Below are positions 47,657 to 58,318 of a DNA stretch of 64,000 nucleotides, piece after piece. The stretch is taken from assembly GCA_025060195.1 (NCBI GenBank), contig JANXCQ010000024.1, forward strand, positions 1-64,000, read 5' to 3'. The notes under the pieces are model-generated. The model saw only the letters and a list, made by a program, of their open reading frames with translations. It was not told the DNA's origin and ran no database searches. A program made the position numbers and the translations under genes. Position 1 is the first letter of the stretch. Every line of letters starts with the position of its first letter. Source of the stretch: Gemmatales bacterium (lineage in GTDB: Bacteria > Planctomycetota > Planctomycetia > Gemmatales > HRBIN36).

Positions 47657-48904
47657 ATGAGCGCACCGAGAACTGAAGCCGACCCTTGGTTTCAATCCTT
47701 ATTTGCGGAACGAATTGGCGGAGCGAATTATGGAAAAGGCACGGCTATTTACAAGTTCGAGAAGATCAAGCGAGCGAAACGGGCCGCGTTAGCAGCGCAC
47801 CCGGAGCGGAAGTTGCTCGATTTTGGCATCGGCGAAAACGATGAGATGGCTGATAGTATCGTTCGGGAAGCGCTGAAACGGGAAGTGGATCGGCCAGAAA
47901 ATCGCGGTTATGCGGACAACGGCATCCAGGAATTCAAAGATGCGGCCGCGGCGTTCATGAAACGGGTCTTTGGCGTGCAGCTCGACCCGGCGCGTGAAAT
48001 TAATCACTGCATTGGTTCGAAGTCAGCGTTGGCCATGCTCCCCGCGTGTTTTATCAACCCGGGCGATATTACTCTTATGACTGTGCCAGGTTATCCGGTA
48101 GCCGGAACGCATACGCGTTATTACGGTGGACAAGTTTATAACTTGCCGTTGCTCGAGGAGAATGGCTTCCTGCCCGACCTAAAAAGCATTCCAGCGGCAG
48201 TGCGGAAGCGGGCCAAGCTGCTGGTGCTCAATTATCCCAACAGTCCCACGGGAGCGGTAGCACATCGCGACTTTTATCGCGAAGTTATTGAGTTTGCTCT
48301 GCAGAATCAGATTGTGGTTATCCAGGATGCGGCCCACATTCTGTTGACATACCACGGGGAGCCCTTCAGTTTTTTGCAAGTCGAGGGAGCAAAGGAAGTC
48401 GGCGTTGAAGTCCATTCGTTATCGAAGGGACATAACATGATCGGTTGGCGTATCGGTTTCGTGGCCGGCCATCCCAAGATCGTTCAGGCGTTTGCCGACG
48501 TGAAAGACAATTGTGATTCAGGACAATTCATGGCGATTCAACACGCCGCGTGCGTCGCCTTGAATCACGACGAAATCTGGAGGCGGACGCGGGAAAAATA
48601 CCGTCGGCGGCTACAAAAGCTGGTGGACGCATTGAACCGAGTCGGTTTTCGCGCTCGGATGCCCGGTGGCACCTACTTCCTCTATGTGCGCGCACCCCGT
48701 CGGGCCGCAGGACGTACTTTCGAGACCGCGGAGGAATTTGCTCATTTCCTGATCACAGAACAATCCGTTTGTTGCGTTCCCTGGGACGACGCGGGGCCTT
48801 ATTTGCGTTTCAGCGTCACTTACCCAGCTCAAGACGAACGAGAGGAAGATGCGCTTATGGCAGAGACGGTGGAGCGGCTTCGCCGATTGGAGATGCAATT
48901 CTAA
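47657..48904 (+). CDS. dapL: LL-diaminopimelate aminotransferase (DapL type)
   Basis: DapL converts tetrahydrodipicolinate directly to LL-diaminopimelate, bypassing the succinylase steps, for lysine and peptidoglycan. The 415-residue aminotransferase has YPNSPTGAVA, QDAAH, and the PLP lysine in SLSKGHNMIGWRIGF (K257). The N-terminus carries the family's FGIGENDEMADSIVREALKRE... region. ATG 47657 is eight bases after GGAG; ATG 47651 is too near. The name fits planctomycetes, but close class I/II aminotransferases exist, so the substrate is inferred. Confidence 0.8.
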   Translation: MSAPRTEADPWFQSLFAERIGGANYGKGTAIYKFEKIKRAKRAALAAHPERKLLDFGIGENDEMADSIVREALKREVDRPENRGYADNGIQEFKDAAAAFMKRVFGVQLDPAREINHCIGSKSALAMLPACFINPGDITLMTVPGYPVAGTHTRYYGGQVYNLPLLEENGFLPDLKSIPAAVRKRAKLLVLNYPNSPTGAVAHRDFYREVIEFALQNQIVVIQDAAHILLTYHGEPFSFLQVEGAKEVGVEVHSLSKGHNMIGWRIGFVAGHPKIVQAFADVKDNCDSGQFMAIQHAACVALNHDEIWRRTREKYRRRLQKLVDALNRVGFRARMPGGTYFLYVRAPRRAAGRTFETAEEFAHFLITEQSVCCVPWDDAGPYLRFSVTYPAQDEREEDALMAETVERLRRLEMQF

Positions 48905-48944
48905 GTACCCCAGGTATGCCCGGAAGTCGGTATTTAATCGCTCC

Positions 48945-48972
48945 TTGCAGATCCGGCGTCTCATCTTATGAT
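48945..48972 (+). promoter_or_regulatory. Candidate promoter for the zinc-ribbon gene
   Basis: TTGCAG (48945-48950) and TATGAT (48967-48972) are 16 bases apart. The -10 is good and the -35 weak. The start codon lies 49 bases beyond. Confidence 0.35.
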
Positions 48973-49021
48973 AGATAGCAGGCCCCGATAGCGGAGTGAT
49001 TTCGTTGCGGGAGAAATAAAC

Positions 49022-52000
49022 ATGTCGTCAGCTTCAGAGATTCGCCAGGAATGTCCCAATTGCGGCGGGACAGTAGTGGTGAAAAATCCCGACTTGGTTG
49101 GCAAGAAAGTCACCTGCCCGAAGTGTAAGAAGGCAGTGCTCATTGCAGAGCCCGCCCCTGCGAAAACCAAACCCACGAAAAAGAAAAAGGAAGAGGCCAG
49201 CCCGGTTGGAGAGGAGGCGAAGAAGAAAAAAGCTAAAGGCAAGAAAGCTGATCAACAGGCCCAGGTGAAGGTCTTGTTGCTGGTGGGAGGAGGACTGTTG
49301 GCAGTCGCGGCGGTAGTTGTGGTGCTGTTTTTCGCCTTGTCGGGTTCGGGGGGAAGTGATCAGCAGAACAATGTGGCGCAAAACCAACCGCCGCCGAACA
49401 ACCTTCCAGGAGGTCCGCCTGTTGGAGGTGGAGGATTTCCCGGCCAACCGGGTAACCCAGCCGGAGGTCCCAGTGCTGTCGTTTCGGGCGACGTCAAGCC
49501 ACTGCTAGAGGCTTTGCAAGGCGCTGACGCACAAAAAGCCAGCGCCGCACGACAGCAACTGGTGCGCATGCTCTTTCAACTGAATCCTCAACCTCGACAA
49601 GAGTTGATCAAGAAGTTACAGGAGTTGGCCATCAAAATGGCTGATCGGGACTATAATCCCGCCTTGCACGTGCTCGATTTGGCCAGTCGTGCTCTGCGGG
49701 GGAGCGATATCGAGACACGGCGCGAGTTAGCTCAAGCGGTTTCGATGGTGCGCCGGCAACTCAGCAAGCGTGCAGGCAACTGGCAGGCGCACGCGACCAA
49801 TTTACTCCCCAACGATACCCAGATGTTCGTGCATATTCCAGTAGCGCGGATGCTCCGAGGTTTTCCGCACGAAATGATCTTTGACCACGCTGGTTTTCTT
49901 CCTCAAGACTTTGAGCAACAATTAGGCATCGAATTGACGCAAGTGGATCACATTGTGGTAGCGGGATTACCAACGCGCCAGCAATGCATGGTCATTGTAA
50001 CCACCAGGGTGCCTTATAACCGCGATCGCGTGGAAACAGTTTTGCAAGTTCAGAAGCACACGCGCCAGACGCGCGCCGGGAGAGAATACTACCTAGGACG
50101 GTGGCGTTTTCTCCGGGATTTTTTGGGTGGGCAATTCCCATTGGCCTCGCTCGCCGACACTGCGGCCATCTACTTCGACGCCAATCGCAGGACTTTGGTC
50201 GCGGGCCACGAAGAGTTGTTAGCGGCGTGGCTGGAGAAACCCCCAAGTTTGCAGTGGCGTTTAGGGGACAGCGACACGACAGGAGCTGCCGCGGGGTTGC
50301 CTCTGGCCGACTTCGGGACGTTCCTGACGCTGGATCGGGAGTTTCGCCTGTTAGTTGACCGCATCGAGCGGGAAGGACCATACTCACTACTTTATGGTGA
50401 GTGGCGCACACAAAAGCAATCGAAGGAGTTACTCGAAGGTCTAAAGGCTTGGTTGCAGTGGTTACCGAGCCAATTTCAGGTGTACGCGAAGGACTTCGAG
50501 CTGGCCGATGGTTTGGCCTTTGCCTTAGTCCAGCTGCCGGAGGCACCGGTCGCGGTCAACGCGGCCTTGCACACGTCTGGAATGAACGCTGCCGAACGCA
50601 TCAAAAACTTAGTCCTGCGGGCCAAGTTGCCGGCAGTGAGGGATATGTTAGCCCGAGCGCTGGAAACTAATGTTGTGGTGCGCGATTTAGACAAGGAATT
50701 GCTAGGACCGGCGCAAGAACCGCCCGGCCCGATAGAAGGCGCACCGGGAGTGCCACCGGGTGGTCCGAATCCTGGTGGTCCGCCCGTGGACGTAGGGGTC
50801 CCCGGAGCGGCCGGTAGTGCCCCTGGCGGAGGCATGCCCCCTGGGGGTGGGATGCCGCCCGGGAGCGGGCCAAGGCTCAAGCCCATTCCACCGCAACTCG
50901 GCGGTGGTGCCGGCAGTGCCCCAGCCAATCCAGGATTACCCATGCCACCTATGCAACCGCCCCAAGCGGCTGGCTCAGGGCCCGCTCCGGGGAATCCTTC
51001 GCTAGGCAATCCGCTGCCAGGATCGGGTGATACCAGCACGCCAGGTACGAAGCCGCCTGGGGAAGAGGTACCACGGGATCCCAATAAACCCGACCTAGTG
51101 ATTGCTGTGCAACAAGTTGATGAGGTGGTGCTAGTCTCATTTGGCATAACCAAGCCGACTCAGCCGTTGGTTCTGTCTCTGCAAGAGCAACTAACAGACG
51201 TGAGAGGGGAGATGCTTTTGCAGAACCGTCCGTTGCGGCTCCAAGATTTAGCTCGAGCGGGGCAAACTTACCCTGCGAATCACAACCGCGCTTTTCCACC
51301 CGGGGCACTAATTGGGCGAGCGGAAACGTACGGTGTGCGGGGGGATTTATTATTAGAGGAACGGGTGTCGTTGTTTCGTGAGTTACTTCCCTATCTGGAC
51401 GACGATCGCTATCGTCAGCTCCACACACAAATCGATCCCGCGAAGGCATGGTACGATGCCGATAACGTCAGAGCCGCACGTGTCTTAGTGCCTCATTTTC
51501 TGCATCCCAGCGCGCCGCCGTTTTACCGGCAGGTACGGGTAGGCGACCGCGAAGTGCGCGCCGCGCTAACGCACTTTGTCGGCATGGCGGGTGTGGGTCC
51601 AGATGCGCCGTTTTACCCCAAGCACCATCCGTTGGCGGGGATATTCGGTGACCCCGCTCACCGGGGCCCAACTTCTCTCGAAGATATCCGCGATGGTACG
51701 AGCAACACGATTCTGTTCATTCAAACAGATTCCCGTTTAGCGGGACCTTGGCTCCAGGGAGGCGGTGCCACCATGCGGGGCAGCAGCTGGCAGGGCAACG
51801 ACGTAGGTCGGCCTTACGGTTTCCTGGCACCTCCGCACGGAGGCAAACCGGGAACGTTTGTGGTCCTGGCTGACGGTAGTGTCCGGTTCATCACGCGAGA
51901 TATCGCGCCGGAGGTCTTCAAGGCCCTGTGCACGATGGCTGGGGGAGAAACTTTGCCGGAACTCAACGCGGTCGCGCCTATGATACCGGCCGGGACGGAA

Positions 52001-52579
52001 GCAGCGCCTGTCGGCAAGCCTGCCGAAAAAACCCAGCCCGAGGCGAAACCCGCGTCGCCCATTTCGCGTCGCGATCCCTGGTCGCCTGATGCCATCTGGC
52101 TGAATCAACTAGCCCCTGAAGTTTCCTTTGGCGACTTCTTGTTTCGCCCTCCAGCTGGTTTCCAGAAAGAAGAGATGAAACCCGGCTCGCCTAAGGAGAT
52201 GACCGCGCAATGGATTGGCCCTGTGCATGGCGACGTTGGTGTTGCCCCGTTGATGATCGTGAGCTTGACGCCGTTGGACAGCCGTTTGGCAGGGGAACCC
52301 TTGGATGTGGTGATCAAGGAAATAGTTGCCAAGTTTCCCTCCGACAGCGGTAAGTGGCAATTCCAGGAGCCCATCGAGCGGGGGCTCATCCAGGGCCGGC
52401 TGTTTGCTCGAATCGCTTGCCGCTTTTCAGGTCGTGAGCACCAGCAGCTCGAAGGATATTACTACCAACACACTGATGGCCAATTGGGTTTGGGCATTCT
52501 CATTTTGGATCATGCCATTCATGCTGCCCGCACTTTGCCCCTGTTAGAAACTTCCGTAGCGACCTTCCGCCGACGCTAA
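49022..52579 (+). CDS. Large zinc-ribbon/TM/low-complexity protein with DUF1559-like tail
   Basis: The 1185-residue product has a clear order. First is a zinc ribbon (CPNCGG...CPKCKK, residues ~11-38), then a Lys/Ala-rich cytoplasmic stretch and one membrane helix ([23 protein letters not shown]). A Gly/Pro-rich linker leads to a ~450-residue extracytoplasmic region, then a second Pro/Gly-rich stretch (~560-690). The last part contains [17 protein letters not shown] and [12 protein letters not shown], which is the planctomycete DUF1559 C-terminal pattern. DUF1559 proteins usually begin with a pilin-like prepilin signal, absent here. A final ~150 residues form a separate domain. The function is unknown; membrane anchoring and surface exposure are inferred. 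Confidence 0.8.
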   Translation: MSSASEIRQECPNCGGTVVVKNPDLVGKKVTCPKCKKAVLIAEPAPAKTKPTKKKKEEASPVGEEAKKKKAKGKKADQQAQVKVLLLVGGGLLAVAAVVVVLFFALSGSGGSDQQNNVAQNQPPPNNLPGGPPVGGGGFPGQPGNPAGGPSAVVSGDVKPLLEALQGADAQKASAARQQLVRMLFQLNPQPRQELIKKLQELAIKMADRDYNPALHVLDLASRALRGSDIETRRELAQAVSMVRRQLSKRAGNWQAHATNLLPNDTQMFVHIPVARMLRGFPHEMIFDHAGFLPQDFEQQLGIELTQVDHIVVAGLPTRQQCMVIVTTRVPYNRDRVETVLQVQKHTRQTRAGREYYLGRWRFLRDFLGGQFPLASLADTAAIYFDANRRTLVAGHEELLAAWLEKPPSLQWRLGDSDTTGAAAGLPLADFGTFLTLDREFRLLVDRIEREGPYSLLYGEWRTQKQSKELLEGLKAWLQWLPSQFQVYAKDFELADGLAFALVQLPEAPVAVNAALHTSGMNAAERIKNLVLRAKLPAVRDMLARALETNVVVRDLDKELLGPAQEPPGPIEGAPGVPPGGPNPGGPPVDVGVPGAAGSAPGGGMPPGGGMPPGSGPRLKPIPPQLGGGAGSAPANPGLPMPPMQPPQAAGSGPAPGNPSLGNPLPGSGDTSTPGTKPPGEEVPRDPNKPDLVIAVQQVDEVVLVSFGITKPTQPLVLSLQEQLTDVRGEMLLQNRPLRLQDLARAGQTYPANHNRAFPPGALIGRAETYGVRGDLLLEERVSLFRELLPYLDDDRYRQLHTQIDPAKAWYDADNVRAARVLVPHFLHPSAPPFYRQVRVGDREVRAALTHFVGMAGVGPDAPFYPKHHPLAGIFGDPAHRGPTSLEDIRDGTSNTILFIQTDSRLAGPWLQGGGATMRGSSWQGNDVGRPYGFLAPPHGGKPGTFVVLADGSVRFITRDIAPEVFKALCTMAGGETLPELNAVAPMIPAGTEAAPVGKPAEKTQPEAKPASPISRRDPWSPDAIWLNQLAPEVSFGDFLFRPPAGFQKEEMKPGSPKEMTAQWIGPVHGDVGVAPLMIVSLTPLDSRLAGEPLDVVIKEIVAKFPSDSGKWQFQEPIERGLIQGRLFARIACRFSGREHQQLEGYYYQHTDGQLGLGILILDHAIHAARTLPLLETSVATFRRR

Positions 52580-52658
52580 GGTGTGTGAGGATGCTAATAG
52601 GAGCGAGCCAAAAGTAATCGGCCCCGTAGCTGAGGGCAGGAACAAGGAGTGTGGCCAC

Positions 52659-53477
52659 ATGGCACTCACCCGGCGGCCTAAGCGGGGTATTCCCGCAGGC
52701 TTATGGATTCGCTGTCCCTCTTGTAAGGCCATGCTGTTTCGCAAGGAGGTCGAAGAACGCTTGCACGTCTGCCCAGAATGTGACTGGCACTTTTATATGT
52801 CCGCGCGCGACCGTATTCGTTCTTTGCTCGATCCTGATAGCTTCGAGGAATGGTTTGCTGACCTGCGTTCATGCGACCCCATTGGCTTCGTCGACCGTAT
52901 GCCGTACCCGGAACGACTGCAGAAGGAACAACAAAAGACGGGGCTGACAGAGGCCGCAGTGGTAGGCCGCGGTTATATTCGCGGCCGACCCGTAGTCATC
53001 GGCGTTACCGACTTTGGTTTCATGGCAGGAAGCATGGGATCCGTAGTCGGGGAAAAACTCACGCGTACCGTGGAGGAAGCGACCCGCCTGCGATTACCCC
53101 TGATTTTGGTGTCCGGGTCCGGAGGGGGAGCGCGGATGCAGGAGGGCATACTGTCGCTGATGCAGATGGCCAAGGTATCGGCCGCGTTGGCCCGGTATGA
53201 TCAGGCGAACGGTCTGTACATCTCCGTGCTGACCAATCCTACGATGGGAGGGGCTGCAGCCAGCTTTGCCACTTTGGGCGACATCATCTTGGCCGAGCCC
53301 AAGGCGCTTATTGGTTTCGCCGGCCAGCGCACTATCTGGGCTACTGTACGCCTCGAGCTTCCAGAAGGCTTTCAAACCAGCGAGTTCCTGTTACGGCATG
53401 GCTTCATAGACCGTGTGGTGCACCGCAAAGACCTGCGCACTGAGTTGGCGCGACTGATTGACTACTGTGGCAAGTAA
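52659..53477 (+). CDS. accD: Acetyl-CoA carboxylase carboxyltransferase subunit beta
   Basis: AccD is half of the carboxyltransferase that makes malonyl-CoA for fatty acids. A four-cysteine zinc finger (C19, C22, C38, C41) lies at the N-terminus. The crotonase-fold follows with [37 protein letters not shown] and [17 protein letters not shown]. It is 272 residues from ATG 52659, with AAGGAG about ten bases upstream; starting at 52581 adds non-conserved residues. No accA nearby. Confidence 0.93.
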   Translation: MALTRRPKRGIPAGLWIRCPSCKAMLFRKEVEERLHVCPECDWHFYMSARDRIRSLLDPDSFEEWFADLRSCDPIGFVDRMPYPERLQKEQQKTGLTEAAVVGRGYIRGRPVVIGVTDFGFMAGSMGSVVGEKLTRTVEEATRLRLPLILVSGSGGGARMQEGILSLMQMAKVSAALARYDQANGLYISVLTNPTMGGAAASFATLGDIILAEPKALIGFAGQRTIWATVRLELPEGFQTSEFLLRHGFIDRVVHRKDLRTELARLIDYCGK

Positions 53478-53522
53478 CAGATCCTTGAAATTACTCTAGA
53501 CCTCTACCTTGATTACGATTCA

Positions 53523-54431
53523 TTGCAAAAGCAGACTGCCGTGAGCCTGCTCGATAAGATTCTCGCACTATTTGGTTCTAAACGGTCGAAGACTTCGCTG
53601 AAGCCGACGAAGCTCAAGGAACGTTTCGTTTTGGAGACTCGCGTCGGGCAAGGGAGCATGTCGCGGGTGTTCCGTGCTTATGACCGCAAGCTCGGACGTC
53701 GCGTCTGTCTAAAAATCCTCGACAAAGAGAAGACGAAGCGCTTTGAAGAACGTTTCGTCGGTCTAAACAAGCCGAGCGAAGGGGAAATCTGCATCAGCTT
53801 GCGTCATCGCAATGTCGTCATGACCTACGAGTATGGTATCACTACGGAGGGCGAACAGTTTCTGGTCATGGAGTTGATTGAGGGCGTGGGTTTGAATTAC
53901 CTGATCGAAACCAATAACCCCCAACTTCGAGGCAAGCGTATCGCTTACCTGGTTCAGGCCGCCGAAGGGTTGGCTTACGTGCATAGTCAGGGTTATCTCC
54001 ACCGCGATATTTGTCCCCGCAACATGATGGTGACGCACGAGGGGGTAGTGAAGCTCATCGACTTTGGTTTAGCGATTCCTAACCGTCCTGAGTTTTTGCG
54101 CCCGGGAAATCGCACGGGAACTGCGAACTACATGGCGCCCGAGCTGATCAAACGGCAAGCGACCGACCTTCGCGTAGATCTGTTTGCTCTGGGGGTAACT
54201 GCCTACGAAACTATTACCGGGAAACTCCCCTGGGAAGCTACGCAGAGCTTGCAAGTGATGCTTAGTCGCATCAATGACCCGCCGAGACATCCATTAGAAG
54301 TCCGACCTGACCTCGACCCGGACATGGTCGCCTTCTTGCTCAAAGCTATAGAGCGCGACCGTAATAAACGTTTTCAGACCGCCCTGGAGTTCCGCGACGC
54401 TTTGCTCGCGCTACCTCGGAAGGACTATTAG
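53523..54431 (+). CDS. Cytoplasmic protein kinase with atypical catalytic loop
   Basis: Hanks-type kinase without membrane helix (302 residues). It has GQGSMSRVFRA, VCLKIL (K64), DFGLA (D180), TANYMAPELI and RVDLFALGVTAYETITGKLPW. The catalytic loop reads HRDICPRN (160-167), lacking the lysine of the Ser/Thr-kinase HRDLKxxN form and closer to other kinase classes. A basic N-terminal tail precedes the domain. The start codon is uncertain: TTG 53523 or GTG 53541, neither with a clear SD. It ends overlapping the convergent nth gene by four bases. Confidence 0.8.
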   Translation: MQKQTAVSLLDKILALFGSKRSKTSLKPTKLKERFVLETRVGQGSMSRVFRAYDRKLGRRVCLKILDKEKTKRFEERFVGLNKPSEGEICISLRHRNVVMTYEYGITTEGEQFLVMELIEGVGLNYLIETNNPQLRGKRIAYLVQAAEGLAYVHSQGYLHRDICPRNMMVTHEGVVKLIDFGLAIPNRPEFLRPGNRTGTANYMAPELIKRQATDLRVDLFALGVTAYETITGKLPWEATQSLQVMLSRINDPPRHPLEVRPDLDPDMVAFLLKAIERDRNKRFQTALEFRDALLALPRKDY

Positions 54432-55189
54432 CGCGCAGCTTCACGGTTGTGGGTCTTGCGGGAGCCTGGTTTCGGCCTGGAAGGCTTCCTAGTGCCAAGG
54501 CCGACTTTGGGACAAAACGCGCTTAGGGCGCAACCTTCGCACTTCGGCTTGCGGGCCAAGCACACTTGGCGACCGTGATAAATCATGCGGTGGCCGAAAG
54601 CCACCCATTCGTCTCGGGGAATCAGCTGCATTAGGTCTTGTTCGATTTTCAACGGGTCGGTGTGGCGAGTCAGACCCATACGACGGGCTAGACGTCGCAC
54701 ATGCGTATCCACGACGATTCCAGGCACGCCCCATAACGTGCCGAGCACGACATTCGCGGTCTTGCGGCCGACACCGGGTAACTTCGTCAGTTCTTCCAAC
54801 GTTTGCGGAAGCTGGCCGCCGTACTTTTCCACCAGAGCGCGGCAGCAGGCGATCAGGTTCTTGGCTTTGGCGCGATAAAAACCTGTGGGGCGAATGTATT
54901 TCTCGAGTTCTTTCTGGTCGGCCTGAGCATAATCCTCGGCAGTGCGAAATCGGGCGAAGAGGGCGGGCGTAACTTGGTTGACCCGTTCATCGGTGCACTG
55001 CGCCGAGAGCATCGTCGCCACCAGTAATTCCAAGGGGGTCCGATAGTTCAGGCTGCATTTCGCATCGGGATAGAGTTGCCGCAGCGCGGCCACGATTTTC
55101 TCGGCCAGTTCACGCCGTCGAGCGTAGCTGCGCGCGTTTTTCGTCGCGGTTGCGGTTTTCGACGAGGTTCCAGATTTCTTTCGCGTCAT
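54428..55189 (-). CDS. nth: Endonuclease III
   Basis: Base-excision repair glycosylase/AP lyase for oxidised pyrimidines. The helix-hairpin-helix LPGVGRKTANVVLG has the catalytic lysine (K143), the aspartate is in VVDTHVRRLARR (D161), and the C-terminal [4Fe-4S] cysteines are in CLARKPKCEGCALSAFC. A basic tail of ~25 residues at both ends extends the usual ~210. It runs convergent to the kinase gene, sharing the last four bases. Confidence 0.93.
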   Translation of the reverse strand: MTRKKSGTSSKTATATKNARSYARRRELAEKIVAALRQLYPDAKCSLNYRTPLELLVATMLSAQCTDERVNQVTPALFARFRTAEDYAQADQKELEKYIRPTGFYRAKAKNLIACCRALVEKYGGQLPQTLEELTKLPGVGRKTANVVLGTLWGVPGIVVDTHVRRLARRMGLTRHTDPLKIEQDLMQLIPRDEWVAFGHRMIYHGRQVCLARKPKCEGCALSAFCPKVGLGTRKPSRPKPGSRKTHNREAAR

Positions 55190-55199
55190 GATGTTCCAA

Positions 55200-56111
55200 T
55201 CACCAATCCCACCAGGCTTGGGCCAAGGTACGCTTCATATTCGCTATAACCGTCTGCGGCTCGGTGCCCGTGGGCGTGCGTATCTCGAAACTCACGATGG
55301 GCCGACGACCCGGACGGAGAAAACCGATGTCGAATAACGCCTTCAGACAATCGCGGACTTGGGGCACCGCCACATCGCTGCCAGGAACGCCGAACGGCGG
55401 GTGCGTGTCGCCGAAGAGCGGATGATTCTTTTGCGACACACTATTGCCCAGGTGCATGGCCACCAGATGTTCGCGGATCAGCGGAAAATGCCGGCTCGGT
55501 TCTTCATGGCAGAGGTAGATATGGCTCAGGTCGTGGAGCAAGCCGAAATCGGGAAAATCGCGGCGGACTTCGCGGGCCACCCACGCGGCCATTTCGCAGG
55601 TGCCGATGAGAGCTTTCTTGTCCACGTCGTAATCGAAAATCTCCAAGGCCAGCGGCAATCCTGTCTGCTCGCGGGCCTCGCGACATAAGCGGCGTAGCAT
55701 GGTGACCAGTCGCTCCATGGCGGCCCGGCGATCCGAGGCAGGTACATTCTTACCGCTCATAACGAAAATCCGCTGCGCCCCGAGTTCCCGCGCTTGAGGA
55801 AACAGGCTGACCAGCACGCGGAACGCATGCTCGCGGACTTGTTCATCGGCTGCGTTCAGGTCGAGTTGTAACCGCAATTGCGTCGGTTGACAAGCAAACG
55901 ACACGGCCAGTTGGCTATCGCGTAATAAGGCGGCACACTCGGCCCGTTCCTGAGCGTCTTCGATCACGCCAATATCGACGGCTTCAAAAAACGGATCGTG
56001 AGAAATCACCGCTAACGTGGCGCGAATCGGCCCGGTGCCGCCCAGACATTCGGGGAAAAGCATTCCGTGCACCACGCCGATCCGCATGTACGCCTGCCAA
56101 GGTTCTTTCAT
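55200..56111 (-). CDS. Sugar-phosphate isomerase/epimerase-like TIM-barrel protein
   Basis: The 303-residue product fits the AP-endonuclease-2/xylose-isomerase-like barrel. Candidate metal ligands are Glu in ALEIFDYDVDK, His and Asp in LLHDLSHIYL, His in VAMHLGN, and Glu near the end (VSFEIRTP). The ATG at 56111, with GGAGAG upstream, is preferred to an upstream one at 56213. It lies ten bases from nth on the same strand and may share its transcript. Substrate unknown. Confidence 0.75.
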   Translation of the reverse strand: MKEPWQAYMRIGVVHGMLFPECLGGTGPIRATLAVISHDPFFEAVDIGVIEDAQERAECAALLRDSQLAVSFACQPTQLRLQLDLNAADEQVREHAFRVLVSLFPQARELGAQRIFVMSGKNVPASDRRAAMERLVTMLRRLCREAREQTGLPLALEIFDYDVDKKALIGTCEMAAWVAREVRRDFPDFGLLHDLSHIYLCHEEPSRHFPLIREHLVAMHLGNSVSQKNHPLFGDTHPPFGVPGSDVAVPQVRDCLKALFDIGFLRPGRRPIVSFEIRTPTGTEPQTVIANMKRTLAQAWWDW

Positions 56112-56529
56112 ACCGTGCTCTCCGCGGCGAGCATCGTGGCCGATTGTAGAACACTGCATCGCTCTCGGCAATTTGGTCAACTCGACCACTACTTGAGCGT
56201 ATACATGTACCAACCACGCGAACTAGGTAATCAGCCTCGGCAATCGGCTAAGTTCGACCCTGCTGCGGCCGACGCCCCGACGCACGTGACCATGGCCAAC
56301 CGCTCTAGGTGGCGTTATTGACGCCACTAGGCACTGGCCCATTCCTCCGCATAAGATTTACACGCGTCGCACGGGTTTATCCCGCGACTGAACTTAGCAT
56401 GCTCGCGGCAAACTCCAGGTCGCTATCCAAGCGGAGCGTGCTGCTGCGGAGCGTCTGTGGCTGGGACTTGTTTCGGCAGCTTCATGACAGGACTTCGGGA
56501 GCATGGGCTTTCAGTGAGGTGATGAACCC
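56112..56529. other. Divergent intergenic region with a stem-loop
   Basis: Between the TIM-barrel gene and pyrD. A stem-loop, CTAGGTGGCGT (56305-56315) with ACGCCACTAG (56321-56330), has a one-base bulge and a TATTG loop without a T run. No gene seen; promoters for both flanking genes should be here. Confidence 0.4.
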
Positions 56530-57435
56530 ATGGACTTGAGTGTGCAAATCGGTAGCGTGCGGCTGCGGAACCCGATCCTGGTAGCGTCGGGCACCTTCGG
56601 CTACGGCCGCGAGATGGCGGATATCGTCCAGTTTTCTCAGCTGGGAGGCATTATTCCAAAGACGATCACCTTGGAGCCCCGCGCTGGGAATGCGCTGCCA
56701 CGCAGCGTCGAGACCCCATGTGGCATGCTCAATGCCATCGGCCTGGATAACGATGGTTTAGCCCATTTCCTGGAGTACCACTTGCCATATTTGCGCACGT
56801 TACCGACCGCCCTCATTGTTAACATCGCGGGGAAGTCGGCCGCGGAGTTTGCCGAGTTGGCCCAGCGCTTGTCAGAACAACCCGGGATTACTGCGCTGGA
56901 GCTGAACTTGTCTTGTCCGAACGTCGCTGGAGGTCTCGACTTCGCCACGGACCCGCGTCTGACCTTTCAGGTCGTCGAACAGGTCAAACGCGTGTGCCGA
57001 CTGCCCGTCTGGGCCAAGCTGACGCCGAACGTCACCGATATCGTGCCCATTGCTCGTGCCGCAGTGGACGCTGGTGCCGACGCCTTGTCGCTGGTGAATA
57101 CGTTTGTTGGTATGGCCGTGGATTGGCGCAGGCGTCGTCCCATCTTAGCTAACGTCACTGGCGGACTCAGTGGCCCGGCGATCAAACCTCTGGCCTTGCG
57201 TTTTGTCTGGCAGGTAGCTCGCGCCGTCCCAGTGCCAATCCTCGGTATCGGCGGAATCACAACTTTGGACGACGTGCTGGAATTTCTGGTGGCTGGGGCC
57301 AGTGCTGTGCAAGTGGGAACGGCCAACTTCTTCGACCCGACGGTAACCATGCGGCTGGTGGCTGGGCTACCCGAAGCGCTGGCCAGTCTCGGCGCCCAGT
57401 CGGTGCAGGAGATTGTCGGTTCGCTTCAAGCGTGA
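56530..57435 (+). CDS. pyrD: Dihydroorotate dehydrogenase, class 1B catalytic subunit
   Basis: PyrD oxidises dihydroorotate in pyrimidine synthesis. FMN-barrel motifs are NPILVASGTFGYG, IIPKTITLEPR (K44), the catalytic cysteine in LNLSCPNV (C129), and IGGITTLDDVLEFLVAGASAVQVGTA at the phosphate site. The cysteine base places it in class 1. Class 1B enzymes pair with the Fe-S flavoprotein PyrK, which is not adjacent. GAGGTGA precedes the ATG. Confidence 0.92.
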   Translation: MDLSVQIGSVRLRNPILVASGTFGYGREMADIVQFSQLGGIIPKTITLEPRAGNALPRSVETPCGMLNAIGLDNDGLAHFLEYHLPYLRTLPTALIVNIAGKSAAEFAELAQRLSEQPGITALELNLSCPNVAGGLDFATDPRLTFQVVEQVKRVCRLPVWAKLTPNVTDIVPIARAAVDAGADALSLVNTFVGMAVDWRRRRPILANVTGGLSGPAIKPLALRFVWQVARAVPVPILGIGGITTLDDVLEFLVAGASAVQVGTANFFDPTVTMRLVAGLPEALASLGAQSVQEIVGSLQA

Positions 57436-57473
57436 CTCCCTCGGGCCGCGGATACTGTCCAGATGATGCTCGT

Positions 57474-58304
57474 ATGAGCGACACCAGTTTGAGCCTGAAC
57501 CCGGCATACCTGATCCTGGACGTGGAAAGCGTTCCCGATGGTCGGCTTATACGGCTGTTGCGTTATCCAGGTGAAGCGTTGAGCGATGAGCAAGCAATTC
57601 AGCGTTACCAGCAGGAACGGCTGCAGGAGACGGGGCGCGATTTTATTCCCGTCACGTTCCAAATACCAGTAGCGATCACCGTCGCACGCGTCGCAGACGA
57701 TCTGAGCCTGCTCCGCTTGACCCGTCTCGGTGAACCGACGTTTCAGCTGACCCCCGGCGAACTCGTACGTCAGTTCTGGAATGGCTTGGAACGTATCTTT
57801 GCGGAAGCCTCGCCGACTCTGGTTACCTTCAACGGTCGCTGTTTCGACCTGCCCTTGCTGGAACTCGCTGCATTTCGTTACGGGGTAGCAGCGCCGCAGT
57901 ATTTTCAGCCCGAACGACGCATCCGTCACCGTTTCAGCGAAGGCCACCTCGACCTGTCCGAATTTCTCAGTAATTTCGGAGCACTGCGCCTCACCGGTGG
58001 GCTCGACCTGTTTTCGCACCTTCTCGGCAAGCCGGGCAAATTTCACCTCACGGGCGACCAAGTGTACGCCTACTATCGAGCGGGCCAACTGGCCGAGATC
58101 AACGATTACTGTGCTTACGATGTGTTGGACACGTATTTCGTGTTTCTGCGCACACGTGTGCTGGTCGGCCAAATCACGCTGGAACATGAACAGCATCTCG
58201 TGCGCCAGACGCGCGCTCAGTTGGAGGCCTGGGCAAGCGAAGCGAATGGCGTCTATTTACGGCGCTACTTGGACAATTGGGGCGATTGGCACCCTTGGCC
58301 GTGA
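57474..58304 (+). CDS. Predicted 3'-5' exonuclease, PolB-like (DUF2400-type RNase H fold)
   Basis: The 276-residue product starts with LILDVESVPD, the DEDD-family exonuclease I motif, then VTFNGRCFDLPLLELAAF (exo II) and YDVLDTYFVFLR (exo III). This matches the family of stand-alone PolB-type 3'-5' exonucleases in planctomycetes and proteobacteria. ATG 57474 lies 38 bases after the pyrD stop. The gene ends 14 bases before the convergent cysK, with no room for a terminator. Confidence 0.8.
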   Translation: MSDTSLSLNPAYLILDVESVPDGRLIRLLRYPGEALSDEQAIQRYQQERLQETGRDFIPVTFQIPVAITVARVADDLSLLRLTRLGEPTFQLTPGELVRQFWNGLERIFAEASPTLVTFNGRCFDLPLLELAAFRYGVAAPQYFQPERRIRHRFSEGHLDLSEFLSNFGALRLTGGLDLFSHLLGKPGKFHLTGDQVYAYYRAGQLAEINDYCAYDVLDTYFVFLRTRVLVGQITLEHEQHLVRQTRAQLEAWASEANGVYLRRYLDNWGDWHPWP

Positions 58305-58318
58305 GCGGACCACGGGAA

